From the NCBI GenBank assembly GCA_035689115.1, contig DASSMA010000011.1, forward strand, positions 3,656-67,655: 64,000 nt of DNA, in the 5' to 3' direction. This document shows, piece after piece, positions 49,266-57,247 of this stretch (position 1 is its first letter; every line of letters starts with the position of its first letter). The notes beneath the pieces were generated by a model, which saw only the letters and a list, made by a program, of their open reading frames with translations, had not been told where the DNA came from and made no database searches. A program made the position numbers and the translations under genes. This stretch comes from JAHFUS01 sp035689115. Its GTDB lineage: Bacteria > Actinomycetota > Acidimicrobiia > Acidimicrobiales > GCA-2861595.

Positions 49266-51988
49266 TGAGCGAGCACGACAGCGCCGAGCATCGCCGGCTG
49301 GCCGAGGCCACGGGGCGGGCCGAGGACGACCTGTTCGACGCCAACCCGTGGTACGAGTGGGGCCCGTACCTCTCGGAGCGGGCCTGGGGGACGGTCCGGG
49401 AGGACTACAGCGCCGACGGCAACGCGTGGGACTCCTTCCCCCACGACCACGCCCGCTCCCGGGCCTACCGCTGGAACGAGGACGGCATGGCCGGCCTCTC
49501 CGACATCCACCACGACCTGTGCCTGGCCCTCTCGCTCTGGAACGGGGCCGACCCGATCCTCAAGGAGCGGATGTTCGGGCTCACCGGGCCGCAGGGCAAC
49601 CACGGCGAGGACGCCAAGGAGTACTGGTGGTACCTCGAGGGCCTCCCCAGCCACGCCCTGCTCCAGTGGCGCTACCACTACCCGCAGGCGCCGTTCCCGT
49701 ACGAGCAGCTGGTGGAGGAGAACGGCCGGCGGGGCTTCGAGGACTTCGAGTACGAGCTGCTCGACACGGGCGTGTTCGACGACGGGCGCTACTGGATCGT
49801 CGACGTCACCTACGCCAAGGCCTCGCCCTCCGAGGTGCTGGCATTGGTCACGCTCACCAACCACGGCGCCGACGAGGCGACCATCGACGTGCTGCCCACG
49901 CTGTGGTTCCGCAACACCTGGCGGTGGTCGGGCAAGCCCGTCGACCCGCCCGTGCTGCAGCTCGACGGCGACGCCGTCGTCGTCGCCCGTCACGAGCGGC
50001 TGGCCGGGTACCGGCTCGAGGCGGCGCCGGCGGGAAGCGTCCGCCCCGAGGCCCTGTTCTGCGACAACGAAACCAACACCCGCCGGGTGTTCGGCACCGA
50101 CCCGATCACGCCGTATCCGAAGGACGGGATCAACGACCACCTCGTCTCCGGCGCAGCCACGGTGAACCGCGACCAGCGCGGGACCAAGGCGGCGTGGCGG
50201 TACCACCTCACGGTGCCCGGCGGCGGCACCGTCCAGCTCCGCCTGCGCCTGCACCGGCCGGCGCCGGACGCCAAGCGCGCCACGGCCGGCGCCAAGGCGT
50301 GGACCACCGCCTTCGACAAGGTCGTCGATGAGCGCCGAGCCGACGCCGACGAGTTCTACGGCGCCCTCGCCCCCCACACGCTCGACGCCGAGCGCATGCG
50401 CGTCCTGCGCCAGTCCTGCGCCGGGCTGGTGTGGAGCAAGCAGATCTACCCCTACCGGGTCCGCCGCTGGCTGGAGGGCGACCCGGGCGCTCCCCCGCCG
50501 CCGGAGGCGCACCGGTTCGGGCGCAACGCCGGCTGGCCCCACCTCGACGCCTTCGACGTGCTGGCCATGCCCGACCCCTGGGAGTACCCGTGGTTCGCGG
50601 CGTGGGACCTCGCCCTCCACGCCGTCGCCTGGTCCCACATCGACCCGGCCTTCGCCAAGTACCAGCTCATCGTGCTGCTGCGCGAGTGGTTCCAGCACCC
50701 GAACGGCGCCCTGCCGGCCTACGAGTGGAACTTCGACGACGTCAACCCGCCCATCCATGCGCTGGCCGCCATCCGGGTGTTCGTCGTCGACGGGGGCGAG
50801 GACGTGGAGTTCCTCGAGCGGGTGTTCCAGAAGCTGCTCCTCAACTTCACCTGGTGGCTCAACCGCCAGGACCCCGAGGGCCACAACCTGTTCGGCGGCG
50901 GGTTCCTGGGCCTCGACAACATCAGCCCTGTCGACCGCTCGCACCTGCCCCCCGGGTTCCGCATCCAGCAGGCCGACGGGACGGCGTGGATGGCCTACTA
51001 CTCCCTCGCCATGCTGATGCTGGCCGGCGCCCTGTCGGAGCGCAACCACGTCTACGACGACATGGTCGTCAAGTTCCTGGAGCAGTTCGTCCTGCTCATG
51101 GAGTCCCTCGACAAGTCGGGGCTGTTCGACGCCGAGGACGGGTTCTTCTACGACCGCCTGATCGACCCGTCGGGCGCCGTCACGCCCATCAAGGTGCAGA
51201 CCCTCGTAGGGATGATCCCGGCCCTGCCGGCGGTGTCGGTCGGCGAGGCCGCCACCGACCTGCTGCAGCGGCTCAACAAGCGCTTCGCCCGGCGCCTGGA
51301 GGCCGCCGACCGCGGCGTCGCCGAGTGGCGGCGCGCCGCCGACGGCGACCAGCGGCGGCTGCTCGTCTCCACCGTCGCGCCCGACCAGCTCCGGCGGGTC
51401 CTCGCCACCCTCTTCGACGAGGAGGCGTTCCTGTCGCCCCACGGCCTGCGCTCGCTCTCCAAGCGCCACACCACGCCCTACGAGGTGCCCGGCCTGCCCG
51501 GCGCGGTGATCGACTACGAGCCGGCCGAGTCCCGCACGCCCATGTACGGCGGCAACTCCAACTGGCGGGGACCGGTGTGGTTCCCGGTCAACTACCTGGC
51601 GATCCGGGCCCTCCTCCAGTACGACCAGTTCTTCGGGTCCGACTTCCACGTGGGGTACCCCACCGGGTCGGGCAAGGAGCTCACCCTGCGGGAGATCGCC
51701 GGCGACCTGGCCGACCGGCTGGTGTCCATCTGGCTGCCGGGTCCCGACGGCCGGCGTCCCGTGTACGGGGGGAGCGAGCTGTTCCAGACCGACCCGGCGT
51801 GGCGCGACAACCTGCTGTTCTTCGAGTACTTCCACGGCGACAACGGCGCCGGCCTCGGCGCCTCGCACCAGACCGGGTGGACGGCGGTGGTCGCCGATCT
51901 GATCCTCGACCCGCCGGGCGAGTCGACCCGCCTCTGGGGCCAGCTGGCGCTGAACCGCCGCCGGTCAGCGGAGCCGCCGCTCGAGTGA
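49265..51988 (+). CDS. GH63/MGH-like (alpha/alpha)6-barrel glycosidase
   Basis: 907 residues. The start follows GGAGGA and overlaps the GH13 stop by one base; ATG 49262 is three bases earlier. The N-terminal part (NPWYEWGPYLSERAWGTVRE, FPHDHARSRAYRWNEDGMAG) and beta domain precede an (alpha/alpha)6 catalytic domain: PHLDAFDVLAMPDPWEYPWF, AAWDLALHAVAWSHIDPAFA, LPAYEWNFDDVNPPIHALAA, and the C-terminal YGGNSNWRGPVWFPVNYLAI and GASHQTGWTAVV typical of GH63 and mannosylglycerate hydrolase relatives. Likely acids are Asp in AAWD and Glu near the C-terminus. Intracellular; substrate is uncertain (glucosylglycerate, mannosylglycerate or oligoglucoside). Confidence 0.88.
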   Translation: MSEHDSAEHRRLAEATGRAEDDLFDANPWYEWGPYLSERAWGTVREDYSADGNAWDSFPHDHARSRAYRWNEDGMAGLSDIHHDLCLALSLWNGADPILKERMFGLTGPQGNHGEDAKEYWWYLEGLPSHALLQWRYHYPQAPFPYEQLVEENGRRGFEDFEYELLDTGVFDDGRYWIVDVTYAKASPSEVLALVTLTNHGADEATIDVLPTLWFRNTWRWSGKPVDPPVLQLDGDAVVVARHERLAGYRLEAAPAGSVRPEALFCDNETNTRRVFGTDPITPYPKDGINDHLVSGAATVNRDQRGTKAAWRYHLTVPGGGTVQLRLRLHRPAPDAKRATAGAKAWTTAFDKVVDERRADADEFYGALAPHTLDAERMRVLRQSCAGLVWSKQIYPYRVRRWLEGDPGAPPPPEAHRFGRNAGWPHLDAFDVLAMPDPWEYPWFAAWDLALHAVAWSHIDPAFAKYQLIVLLREWFQHPNGALPAYEWNFDDVNPPIHALAAIRVFVVDGGEDVEFLERVFQKLLLNFTWWLNRQDPEGHNLFGGGFLGLDNISPVDRSHLPPGFRIQQADGTAWMAYYSLAMLMLAGALSERNHVYDDMVVKFLEQFVLLMESLDKSGLFDAEDGFFYDRLIDPSGAVTPIKVQTLVGMIPALPAVSVGEAATDLLQRLNKRFARRLEAADRGVAEWRRAADGDQRRLLVSTVAPDQLRRVLATLFDEEAFLSPHGLRSLSKRHTTPYEVPGLPGAVIDYEPAESRTPMYGGNSNWRGPVWFPVNYLAIRALLQYDQFFGSDFHVGYPTGSGKELTLREIAGDLADRLVSIWLPGPDGRRPVYGGSELFQTDPAWRDNLLFFEYFHGDNGAGLGASHQTGWTAVVADLILDPPGESTRLWGQLALNRRRSAEPPLE

Positions 51989-52738
51989 CGTCACCGCCTC
52001 GTCGACCTCCGCCAGCCGGGAGCGGAGGGCGGCCAGGTCGGAGGCCACGTCGCCGGCCGGTGGCTTCTCCGCCTCGGCCTCGGTGCCGAACCCGAAGAAG
52101 CTGGCCAGGGCGCCGGCCAGGACGCCGAGCAGTCCGAGCCCGGAGAACATGAGCACCACGCCGGCGATCCGCCCGGCCGTGGTGATGGGGTAGACGTCGC
52201 CGTAGCCGACGGTGGTGACGGTGACCGTGGCCCACCAGATGGCGTCCCCGAAGGTGGCGTAGGCCTGGTTCACGGGGTGCTCGACGCTGTAGGCGATGTA
52301 GGCGCAGGTGAAGATCAGGGCGCCGGTGACGATGCCCACCCGGCCCAACTGCTGGGCGAGGCTCTTGGCCTTCTTGCCGCCGACCTTCACGATCCGCACC
52401 AGTCGGGCCAGCCGGGCCAGGACCACGAAGCGCCCCACCCCGAGGCCGGGGATGAGGAACCACGGGGCGGTGGCGACGACCACGACCAGGTCGAACCGGC
52501 CCCACCCGGTCCGCAGGTAGCCCGGGACCAGCCGGACGTGGACGACCAGGTCGACGATGAAGACCACCCAGGCGGCGATCATCACCGCGTCGGAGACGAG
52601 CGTCTCCTTGCCGGCCAGCGAGAAGACGATGGGCAGGATGGCCGAGACGAAGATCGGCAGCCCCATGCGGCGCTCGAAGTCGGCCAGGCGCTGCTCGTCG
52701 GCCGGCGACCGGGTTCGCAAGGGGGCGGCGGGCTCCAC
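51965..52738 (-). CDS. Voltage-gated-like potassium/ion channel
   Basis: About 257 residues from GTG 52738; ATG 52667 (MGLPIFVSA) is a shorter option. Helices include MGLPIFVSAILPIVFSLAG, AVMIAAWVVFIVDLVVHVRL and RFDLVVVVATAPWFLIPGLG, then an S4-like basic helix RLARLVRIVKVGGKKAK. The pore has the K+ filter TVTTVGYGDVYP after FGDAIWWA, and an inner helix GVVLMFSGLGLLGVLAGALAS. The C-terminal tail is a coiled coil (LAALRSRLAEVDEAVTSLERRL). The gene overlaps the convergent glycosidase by 24 bp. Confidence 0.9.
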   Translation of the reverse strand: MEPAAPLRTRSPADEQRLADFERRMGLPIFVSAILPIVFSLAGKETLVSDAVMIAAWVVFIVDLVVHVRLVPGYLRTGWGRFDLVVVVATAPWFLIPGLGVGRFVVLARLARLVRIVKVGGKKAKSLAQQLGRVGIVTGALIFTCAYIAYSVEHPVNQAYATFGDAIWWATVTVTTVGYGDVYPITTAGRIAGVVLMFSGLGLLGVLAGALASFFGFGTEAEAEKPPAGDVASDLAALRSRLAEVDEAVTSLERRLR

Positions 52739-52760
52739 CAGCCGCCCAGCATGCCCCCGG

Positions 52761-52955
52761 GTGGGCGGCGAGGCGCGGATCCCCGTCGTCGCGCTGATCT
52801 GGTACTTCGCCGAGCGCAAGGACGTGAAGGCCGCCGCCGGCCCCCCCACGCCACCGCCGCCCGGGTGGTGCGCCGAGCCCACCACGGGGGCCGTGCGCTG
52901 GTGGGACGGCGCCCGGTGGACCGACTGGCGCCAGGGTCAGCCGCCGCCGTCCTGA
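52761..52955 (+). CDS. Small DUF2510-domain protein
   Basis: 64 residues from GTG 52761. The C-terminal half GWCAEPTTGAVRWWDGARWT is a DUF2510 module (consensus GWY-DP-G--RYWDG--WT), usually found at the N-terminus of actinobacterial membrane proteins. Before it is a hydrophobic segment (IPVVALIWYFAERKDVKAAA) too short for a confident membrane helix. It is read divergently from the ion channel (22 bp between starts) and overlaps the convergent lysozyme by 19 bp. It could be a remnant of a longer gene. Confidence 0.6.
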   Translation: MGGEARIPVVALIWYFAERKDVKAAAGPPTPPPPGWCAEPTTGAVRWWDGARWTDWRQGQPPPS

Positions 52956-53635
52956 ACCTCCGGGCCCATGACGTCGAGGTCGGTGTCGCCGGTGATCCCC
53001 TCGACGTGGGCCAGGCCGTGCACCTGCCATACCGACCACTCGCCCCCGGGCCGGCGCACCGACCGGACCCACCGCGGGCGGCCGGGCAGGAGGTCCGGGT
53101 ACCGGCGGCCGAACTCGTCGGCTTCGTAGACGAGGACCTGCCGGCCCCACGCCTCCTCCACGACCCGCCCGAAGGCCTCCAGCTCCCGGGCCACCACCGC
53201 CCGGTCCGGGCGGGCCCGGCAATTCCCGACCAGCTCCACGTCGACGGCCGGGGCCAGGGCGGCCGGATCCGGCGGCGCCGCCTGCAGGAAGTTCCGGGCC
53301 TGCTCCTCGCCGGGGGCGCACAGGGTGAAGAAGTGGTAGGCGCCGCGGTCCAGGCCGGCGCCGCCCGCGCCGGCCCAGTTGGCCCCGAACCGGCGGTCCA
53401 CGAAGTCGCCGCCCTCGCTGCTCTTGACGTAGGCGAAGGCGACGCCGTCGCCGGCGACCCGCTGCCAGTCGATCGGGCCCTGGTGCGAGGACACGTCCAC
53501 GCCGTAGCGCTCACCGGCCCGCAGGGCGGGGCGGTAGCCCGGCAGCCAGACCCACCAGGCCCAGACGGCCACCCCGACCACGACCAGCACCACGGCGGCC
53601 ACGGCGTAGGGCCAGCGGCGCCTCCGTCCGGTCAT
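52937..53635 (-). CDS. GH25-family lysozyme with N-terminal membrane anchor
   Basis: 232 residues. N-terminal basic tail and helix (WPYAVAAVVLVVVGVAVWAW) act as an uncleaved signal anchor. The catalytic domain has RYGVDVSSHQGPIDWQRV, VAFAYVKSSEGGDFVDRRF, RGAYHFFTLCAPGEEQARNF and the active-site strand LAPAVDVELVGNC containing the D-x-E motif of GH25 muramidases, then WQVHGLAHVEGITGDTDLDV at the end. It should cut peptidoglycan glycan strands outside the membrane. Confidence 0.9.
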   Translation of the reverse strand: MTGRRRRWPYAVAAVVLVVVGVAVWAWWVWLPGYRPALRAGERYGVDVSSHQGPIDWQRVAGDGVAFAYVKSSEGGDFVDRRFGANWAGAGGAGLDRGAYHFFTLCAPGEEQARNFLQAAPPDPAALAPAVDVELVGNCRARPDRAVVARELEAFGRVVEEAWGRQVLVYEADEFGRRYPDLLPGRPRWVRSVRRPGGEWSVWQVHGLAHVEGITGDTDLDVMGPEVQDGGG

Positions 53636-53691
53636 CCGGCGACGAGGATGGCGGCGGCGAGCAACGGCGTCAGGACGCGGGACCGCACCAC

Positions 53692-54201
53692 CTACCGCGA
53701 CCGGAGAGGGAGCCGGCGGCCGGCCAGCGCCCGCAATGCGTCGCCCTGGCCGGGCGCCAGCGCCCGCTTCGGGATGGCGTTGCACAACCGGCCCTGGGTC
53801 AGGAAGAAGAAGTACCGCTTCTCCTCGATCAGCGCCTGGAAGTACTCCCACGACACCGTCGACTCGGAAAGAGGCGTGGCGAAGGTCGCCCGGTCGGCGT
53901 CGAAGGCGTAGCGCTGCTCGCCGTGCACCTGCTTGGACTTGCGCCATCGCCATCTCGGCGCCACGAGGACGACCACCTCGGCGTAGACCAGCAGCAGCAG
54001 CCCTATCACCGCCAGCCCGAAGTCGTCGCCTCCGGAGAACACGACGCCGAGGACGACGAAGGCGGCGCCTATGGCGAGGATGACCCGGTGGGCCCTCATG
54101 CGCCGGAGCATCACCCGCATGGCGGCCTCGAATTCGGCCTGGGTGAACACGAAGCGCACCTCCACGGACCGGCCGTCCGGTTCGTCGGTGGGGTGTTCCA
54201 C
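53692..54201 (-). CDS. YcxB-like membrane protein
   Basis: 169 residues. Two adjacent hydrophobic helices (VILAIGAAFVVLGVVFSG and FGLAVIGLLLLVYAEVVVLV) followed by a C-terminal domain with SESTVSWEYFQALIEEKRYFFFL, matching the YcxB-like domain (PF14317) in which W-x-x-x-x is followed by YFLF-type strands and IPKRAL. Function of the family unknown. GTG start with TACTGT 7 nt upstream, likely leaderless. Confidence 0.78.
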   Translation of the reverse strand: MEHPTDEPDGRSVEVRFVFTQAEFEAAMRVMLRRMRAHRVILAIGAAFVVLGVVFSGGDDFGLAVIGLLLLVYAEVVVLVAPRWRWRKSKQVHGEQRYAFDADRATFATPLSESTVSWEYFQALIEEKRYFFFLTQGRLCNAIPKRALAPGQGDALRALAGRRLPLRSR

Positions 54202-54285
54202 CAGCGGAACAGTACGGCGGCCGCCGGCTGGGCGATGCTGTGCCCATGGCAGTCGACAGCGTCAGGGCGTTCGGCGTGGCGCGCC

Positions 54286-54570
54286 ATGGAGGAGGAGGGG
54301 GGCAGGCGATTGGACGAGCAGCCCTACCGCTACCACCGCTGGCGTGAGACGGTCATTCGCGAACGGCGGATCTACGACGTCCAGGCCCTGACCCGGCGGG
54401 GGTGGGCCTACAACCCGTACGCCCTCGACGCCCTCACCGGCCTGGGTGAGGACCCCTACAGCTGCGGCGAGTGGTGCGATCCGGTCACCGTGGCCGAGGC
54501 GGCGGCCATCGCCCGCAAGCTGGGCCTGTCGCTCGAGATGGGGACGGCGCCGGGTGAGCAACGAGGGTGA
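54286..54570 (+). CDS. Small hypothetical protein
   Basis: 94 residues starting MEEEGGRRLDEQPYRYHRWR. It has ETVIRERRIYDVQALTRRGWAYNPYALDAL and a C-terminal YSCGEWCDPVTVAEAAAIAR with two Cys three residues apart. No signal peptide or membrane helix. The C-terminus overlaps the start of the DUF4253 gene by 17 bp. No function proposed. Confidence 0.6.
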   Translation: MEEEGGRRLDEQPYRYHRWRETVIRERRIYDVQALTRRGWAYNPYALDALTGLGEDPYSCGEWCDPVTVAEAAAIARKLGLSLEMGTAPGEQRG

Positions 54571-55396
54571 GGGACCGGTGGAGCTGAACCGGGGCGGTTA
54601 CCGGGCGGCCCGGCCAGGACGGCTTCCCCCCGACGGCGTCACCGACGTCGGCGGCGTGGTCCTCCCCGCCGGCCGCCAGGCCCGTGCCTCCGGTGCGCAG
54701 GTCACCGAGCCCGTGCTGTGGATCAGCGACGAGATCGTCGACGCCGGCGACCGCTGGACCCAGCTTCGTCGGGTGTTCCCGCGCACGGGACTGTGGCCCC
54801 TCGTGCTCGACACGCTGGACTTCTACCCGGAGCGCCCGTGGGACGACGGGGAGTTCGATCCGGGGTCGTCGTCGAGCCCGGAAGGGATCGACGTCGAGTC
54901 CACGGTCGAACGGTGGTGGCACGACATGGTCCACCCGGACGCCGAGGAGCCCGAGTCGCTCGAGGAGCTCGATCCCTTCGGTCAGGCGTTCCCCGGCCTG
55001 GCGCCGGCGCCCGCCGCCGAGATCGACGAGGACGCACCCGACCGAGTCGCCGCCGGGCTGCGCGCTCGCCTCGGCCTGGTGCCCGTCACCCGCCCGGCCG
55101 ACGTGCTCGCCGTCCTCGGCTGGCAGGGGCCGGCGAACTACTACACCGACGTCGGGCCGCTGTCCGCCGTCCTCCGCTCGTGGGAGGACCGCTTCGGGGC
55201 CGAGCCGGTCGCCGTCGGCTTCGACACGCTGGTGCTCGGCGTGCGGCGAGCACCCGTCAGCGCGACCGACTCGCTCCGGATTGCCGCAGAGCACTTCGCC
55301 GTCTGCCCGGACAACGTCTTCCAGGGCGCCGGCTCGATCGCCGCCTACGCCGACGAGATCAGGGGGGAGCGGGCCTGGGCGTTCTGGTGGGACTGA
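54554..55396 (+). CDS. DUF4253 domain protein
   Basis: 280 residues from GTG 54554. The C-terminal half YYTDVGPLSAVLRSWEDRFGAEPVAVGFDTLVL plus IAAEHFAVCPDNVFQGAGSI and ERAWAFWWD is the DUF4253 pattern. The N-terminal part contains GLWPLVLDTLDFYPERPWDD, typical of proteins that estimate food/uptake-like domains in SMI1-associated families. Cytoplasmic. Role unknown; the domain is frequent in immunity-type proteins of polymorphic toxin systems, but no toxin is visible nearby. Confidence 0.75.
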   Translation: MSNEGEGPVELNRGGYRAARPGRLPPDGVTDVGGVVLPAGRQARASGAQVTEPVLWISDEIVDAGDRWTQLRRVFPRTGLWPLVLDTLDFYPERPWDDGEFDPGSSSSPEGIDVESTVERWWHDMVHPDAEEPESLEELDPFGQAFPGLAPAPAAEIDEDAPDRVAAGLRARLGLVPVTRPADVLAVLGWQGPANYYTDVGPLSAVLRSWEDRFGAEPVAVGFDTLVLGVRRAPVSATDSLRIAAEHFAVCPDNVFQGAGSIAAYADEIRGERAWAFWWD

Positions 55397-55615
55397 CTCG
55401 GTCGGTATAGCCCCCTCGCCGGCGCCGGGGCGGATCGTCGCGAGCGTGCCGCTGGCGGCAAGTGGCCGAAGGGCGTCGCCCTTCAAGGCCGGCGCCCGTC
55501 CTGACGATGCACCTGCCGACAACCGACCGAGCGGGCTCGTCCGGCGCCGAGGGGGAGGCTCCGGTCCGCCCCTCGCCGTGCTCCGACGCGCCTCGGGGCG
55601 GAGGGATTTGGCTTC

Positions 55616-57178
55616 ATGGACAGGACCAGGACGCTTCGGACCTGGAGGCTGGCAGCGCTGGTGACGGCTGCCGTCGCGTCGCTCGCCGCCGTTGCGCCGG
55701 CTGCCGGGGCCCGCCCCCGGACGAAGACCGCCGACGTGGTGCCGCCGACCGTGTCGATCACCGCCCCTGCCGGCGGCGCCACGGTCTCCGGCACCGTGGC
55801 CGTCTCGGGCAGCGCCAGCGACAACGTCGGTGTCAGCGCCGTGGCGGTGGCCGTCGACGGCGGCGCGTGGGCGACGGCGTCGGGCACCTCGTCGTGGTCG
55901 TGGGCGTGGTCCGCGGCGGGCGTGGCGAACGGCGCCCATACCATCGCCGCCAGGGCCACCGACGCTGCCGGCAACACCTCCACCACGTCGGCGACGGTCA
56001 CCGTCTCGAACCCCGTCGCCGACACCACCGCCCCGTCCGTGGCCATCGGCGCGCCGGCCGCCGGGTCGACCGTGTCCGGCACGGTGGCCGTCTCCGGCAC
56101 GTCGTCGGACAACACCTCCGTCGCTCGGGTCGACGTGGCGGTGGACGGCGGCCCCTACGCCACTGCCTCCGGCACCTCGTCGTGGTCGTGGAGCTGGGCG
56201 TCGTCGACCGTCGCCAACGGCACCCACACGATCACCGCCCGAGCCACCGACACGTCCGGCAACGCCGCCTCGGCGTCGCGGACGGTCACCGTCTCCAACC
56301 CGGTGGCCGACACCACGGCCCCGGCCGTCGCCGTGTCGGCACCGGCCGCCGGCGCCACGGTCACCGGCTCGGTGGCCGTGGCCGGAACGGCCTCCGACAA
56401 CGCCGGCCTGTCCCGCGTCGACGTCGCCGTCGACGGCGGGGCCTGGAACACGGCGTCGGGCACCTCGTCGTGGTCGTGGAGCTGGGCGTCCGGCGGCGTG
56501 GCCAACGGGTCGCACACCGTGACCGCCCGGGCGACCGACACCTCCGGCAACGCCACCACCGCCTCGGTGACGGTGAGCGTCCAGAACTCCACGGTCGCTC
56601 CCACCACCCAGGGGTCGTGGGTGAGCCCCGAGGGCGTCCACATCAACGTCAACTCGGCGGGTCCGTGGACGATCTCCCAGATCTACACGATGCTGCTCCA
56701 GAACGCCGAGGACCTGGCGACCATCGCCCCGGACCTCACGGTCAACGTCCAGGACCAGTACGCCTCGATGACCCAGGTCAGCGCTGGCCAGACGAACGGC
56801 GTCTTCACGTCCTACAAGGCGACCACGAACCTCCAGGGCGTCAACTCCACCTTCGCCACCAGCCCCGACTACATCCTCAGCCACGAGTACGGGCACGTCT
56901 GGGCCAACTACATGCTGTACCTGGTCCACAACGGCGACTGGTCGACCTATCTCGGCAAGCGGTGGACGAACTCCGATGGCACCGTCGTTCTCGCCACGGA
57001 TTCTCGGCTCGACTCCAGCTACTCCTGGAACCGCTTCGAGATCATCGCCGACGACTACCGGCTCCTGTTCGGGTCCTCGCTCGCCATCAGCGAGCACCCG
57101 TACCACCTGAACACCCAGATCCCCGATCCCCGCAACGTCACCGGACTCAAGGACTTCCTCGCCACCACCTGGCGCTAG
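55616..57178 (+). CDS. Secreted HEXXH metallopeptidase with three Ig-like repeats
   Basis: 520 residues. A signal peptide (basic start MDRTRTLRTWR, then LAALVTAAVASLAAVAPAAGA) is followed by three tandem beta-sandwich repeats of about 95 residues (roughly 42-136, 137-231, 232-325). Each has VSGTVAVSG-type strands, VAVDGG, TASGTSSWSW and ARATD-x-(S/A)GN. The repeats are closely alike at DNA level too. The C-terminal domain carries ILSHEYGHVWANYM with His423-Glu424-His427 as zinc ligands and catalytic base, and a later Glu/Asp region (RFEIIADDYRLLFG) that could be the third ligand. No family name assigned. Extracellular. Confidence 0.82.
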   Translation: MDRTRTLRTWRLAALVTAAVASLAAVAPAAGARPRTKTADVVPPTVSITAPAGGATVSGTVAVSGSASDNVGVSAVAVAVDGGAWATASGTSSWSWAWSAAGVANGAHTIAARATDAAGNTSTTSATVTVSNPVADTTAPSVAIGAPAAGSTVSGTVAVSGTSSDNTSVARVDVAVDGGPYATASGTSSWSWSWASSTVANGTHTITARATDTSGNAASASRTVTVSNPVADTTAPAVAVSAPAAGATVTGSVAVAGTASDNAGLSRVDVAVDGGAWNTASGTSSWSWSWASGGVANGSHTVTARATDTSGNATTASVTVSVQNSTVAPTTQGSWVSPEGVHINVNSAGPWTISQIYTMLLQNAEDLATIAPDLTVNVQDQYASMTQVSAGQTNGVFTSYKATTNLQGVNSTFATSPDYILSHEYGHVWANYMLYLVHNGDWSTYLGKRWTNSDGTVVLATDSRLDSSYSWNRFEIIADDYRLLFGSSLAISEHPYHLNTQIPDPRNVTGLKDFLATTWR

Positions 57179-57190
57179 CGGGACGCGGGA

Positions 57191-57226
57191 GCGGGGCCCC
57201 CACCGGGCGGGCGGTGGGGGCCCCGC
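57191..57226. terminator. Strong bidirectional hairpin between convergent secreted-protein genes
   Basis: Left arm GCGGGGCCCCCACC (57191-57204), loop GGGCGGGC, right arm GGTGGGGGCCCCGC (57213-57226), perfect 14-bp stem of almost pure GC. It lies 12 bp after the metallopeptidase stop and 21 bp after the other gene's stop. There is no T-tract on either strand, as is common for actinobacterial terminators. Confidence 0.75.
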
Positions 57227-57247
57227 GGGCCTACGCCGGCTCCTCCG

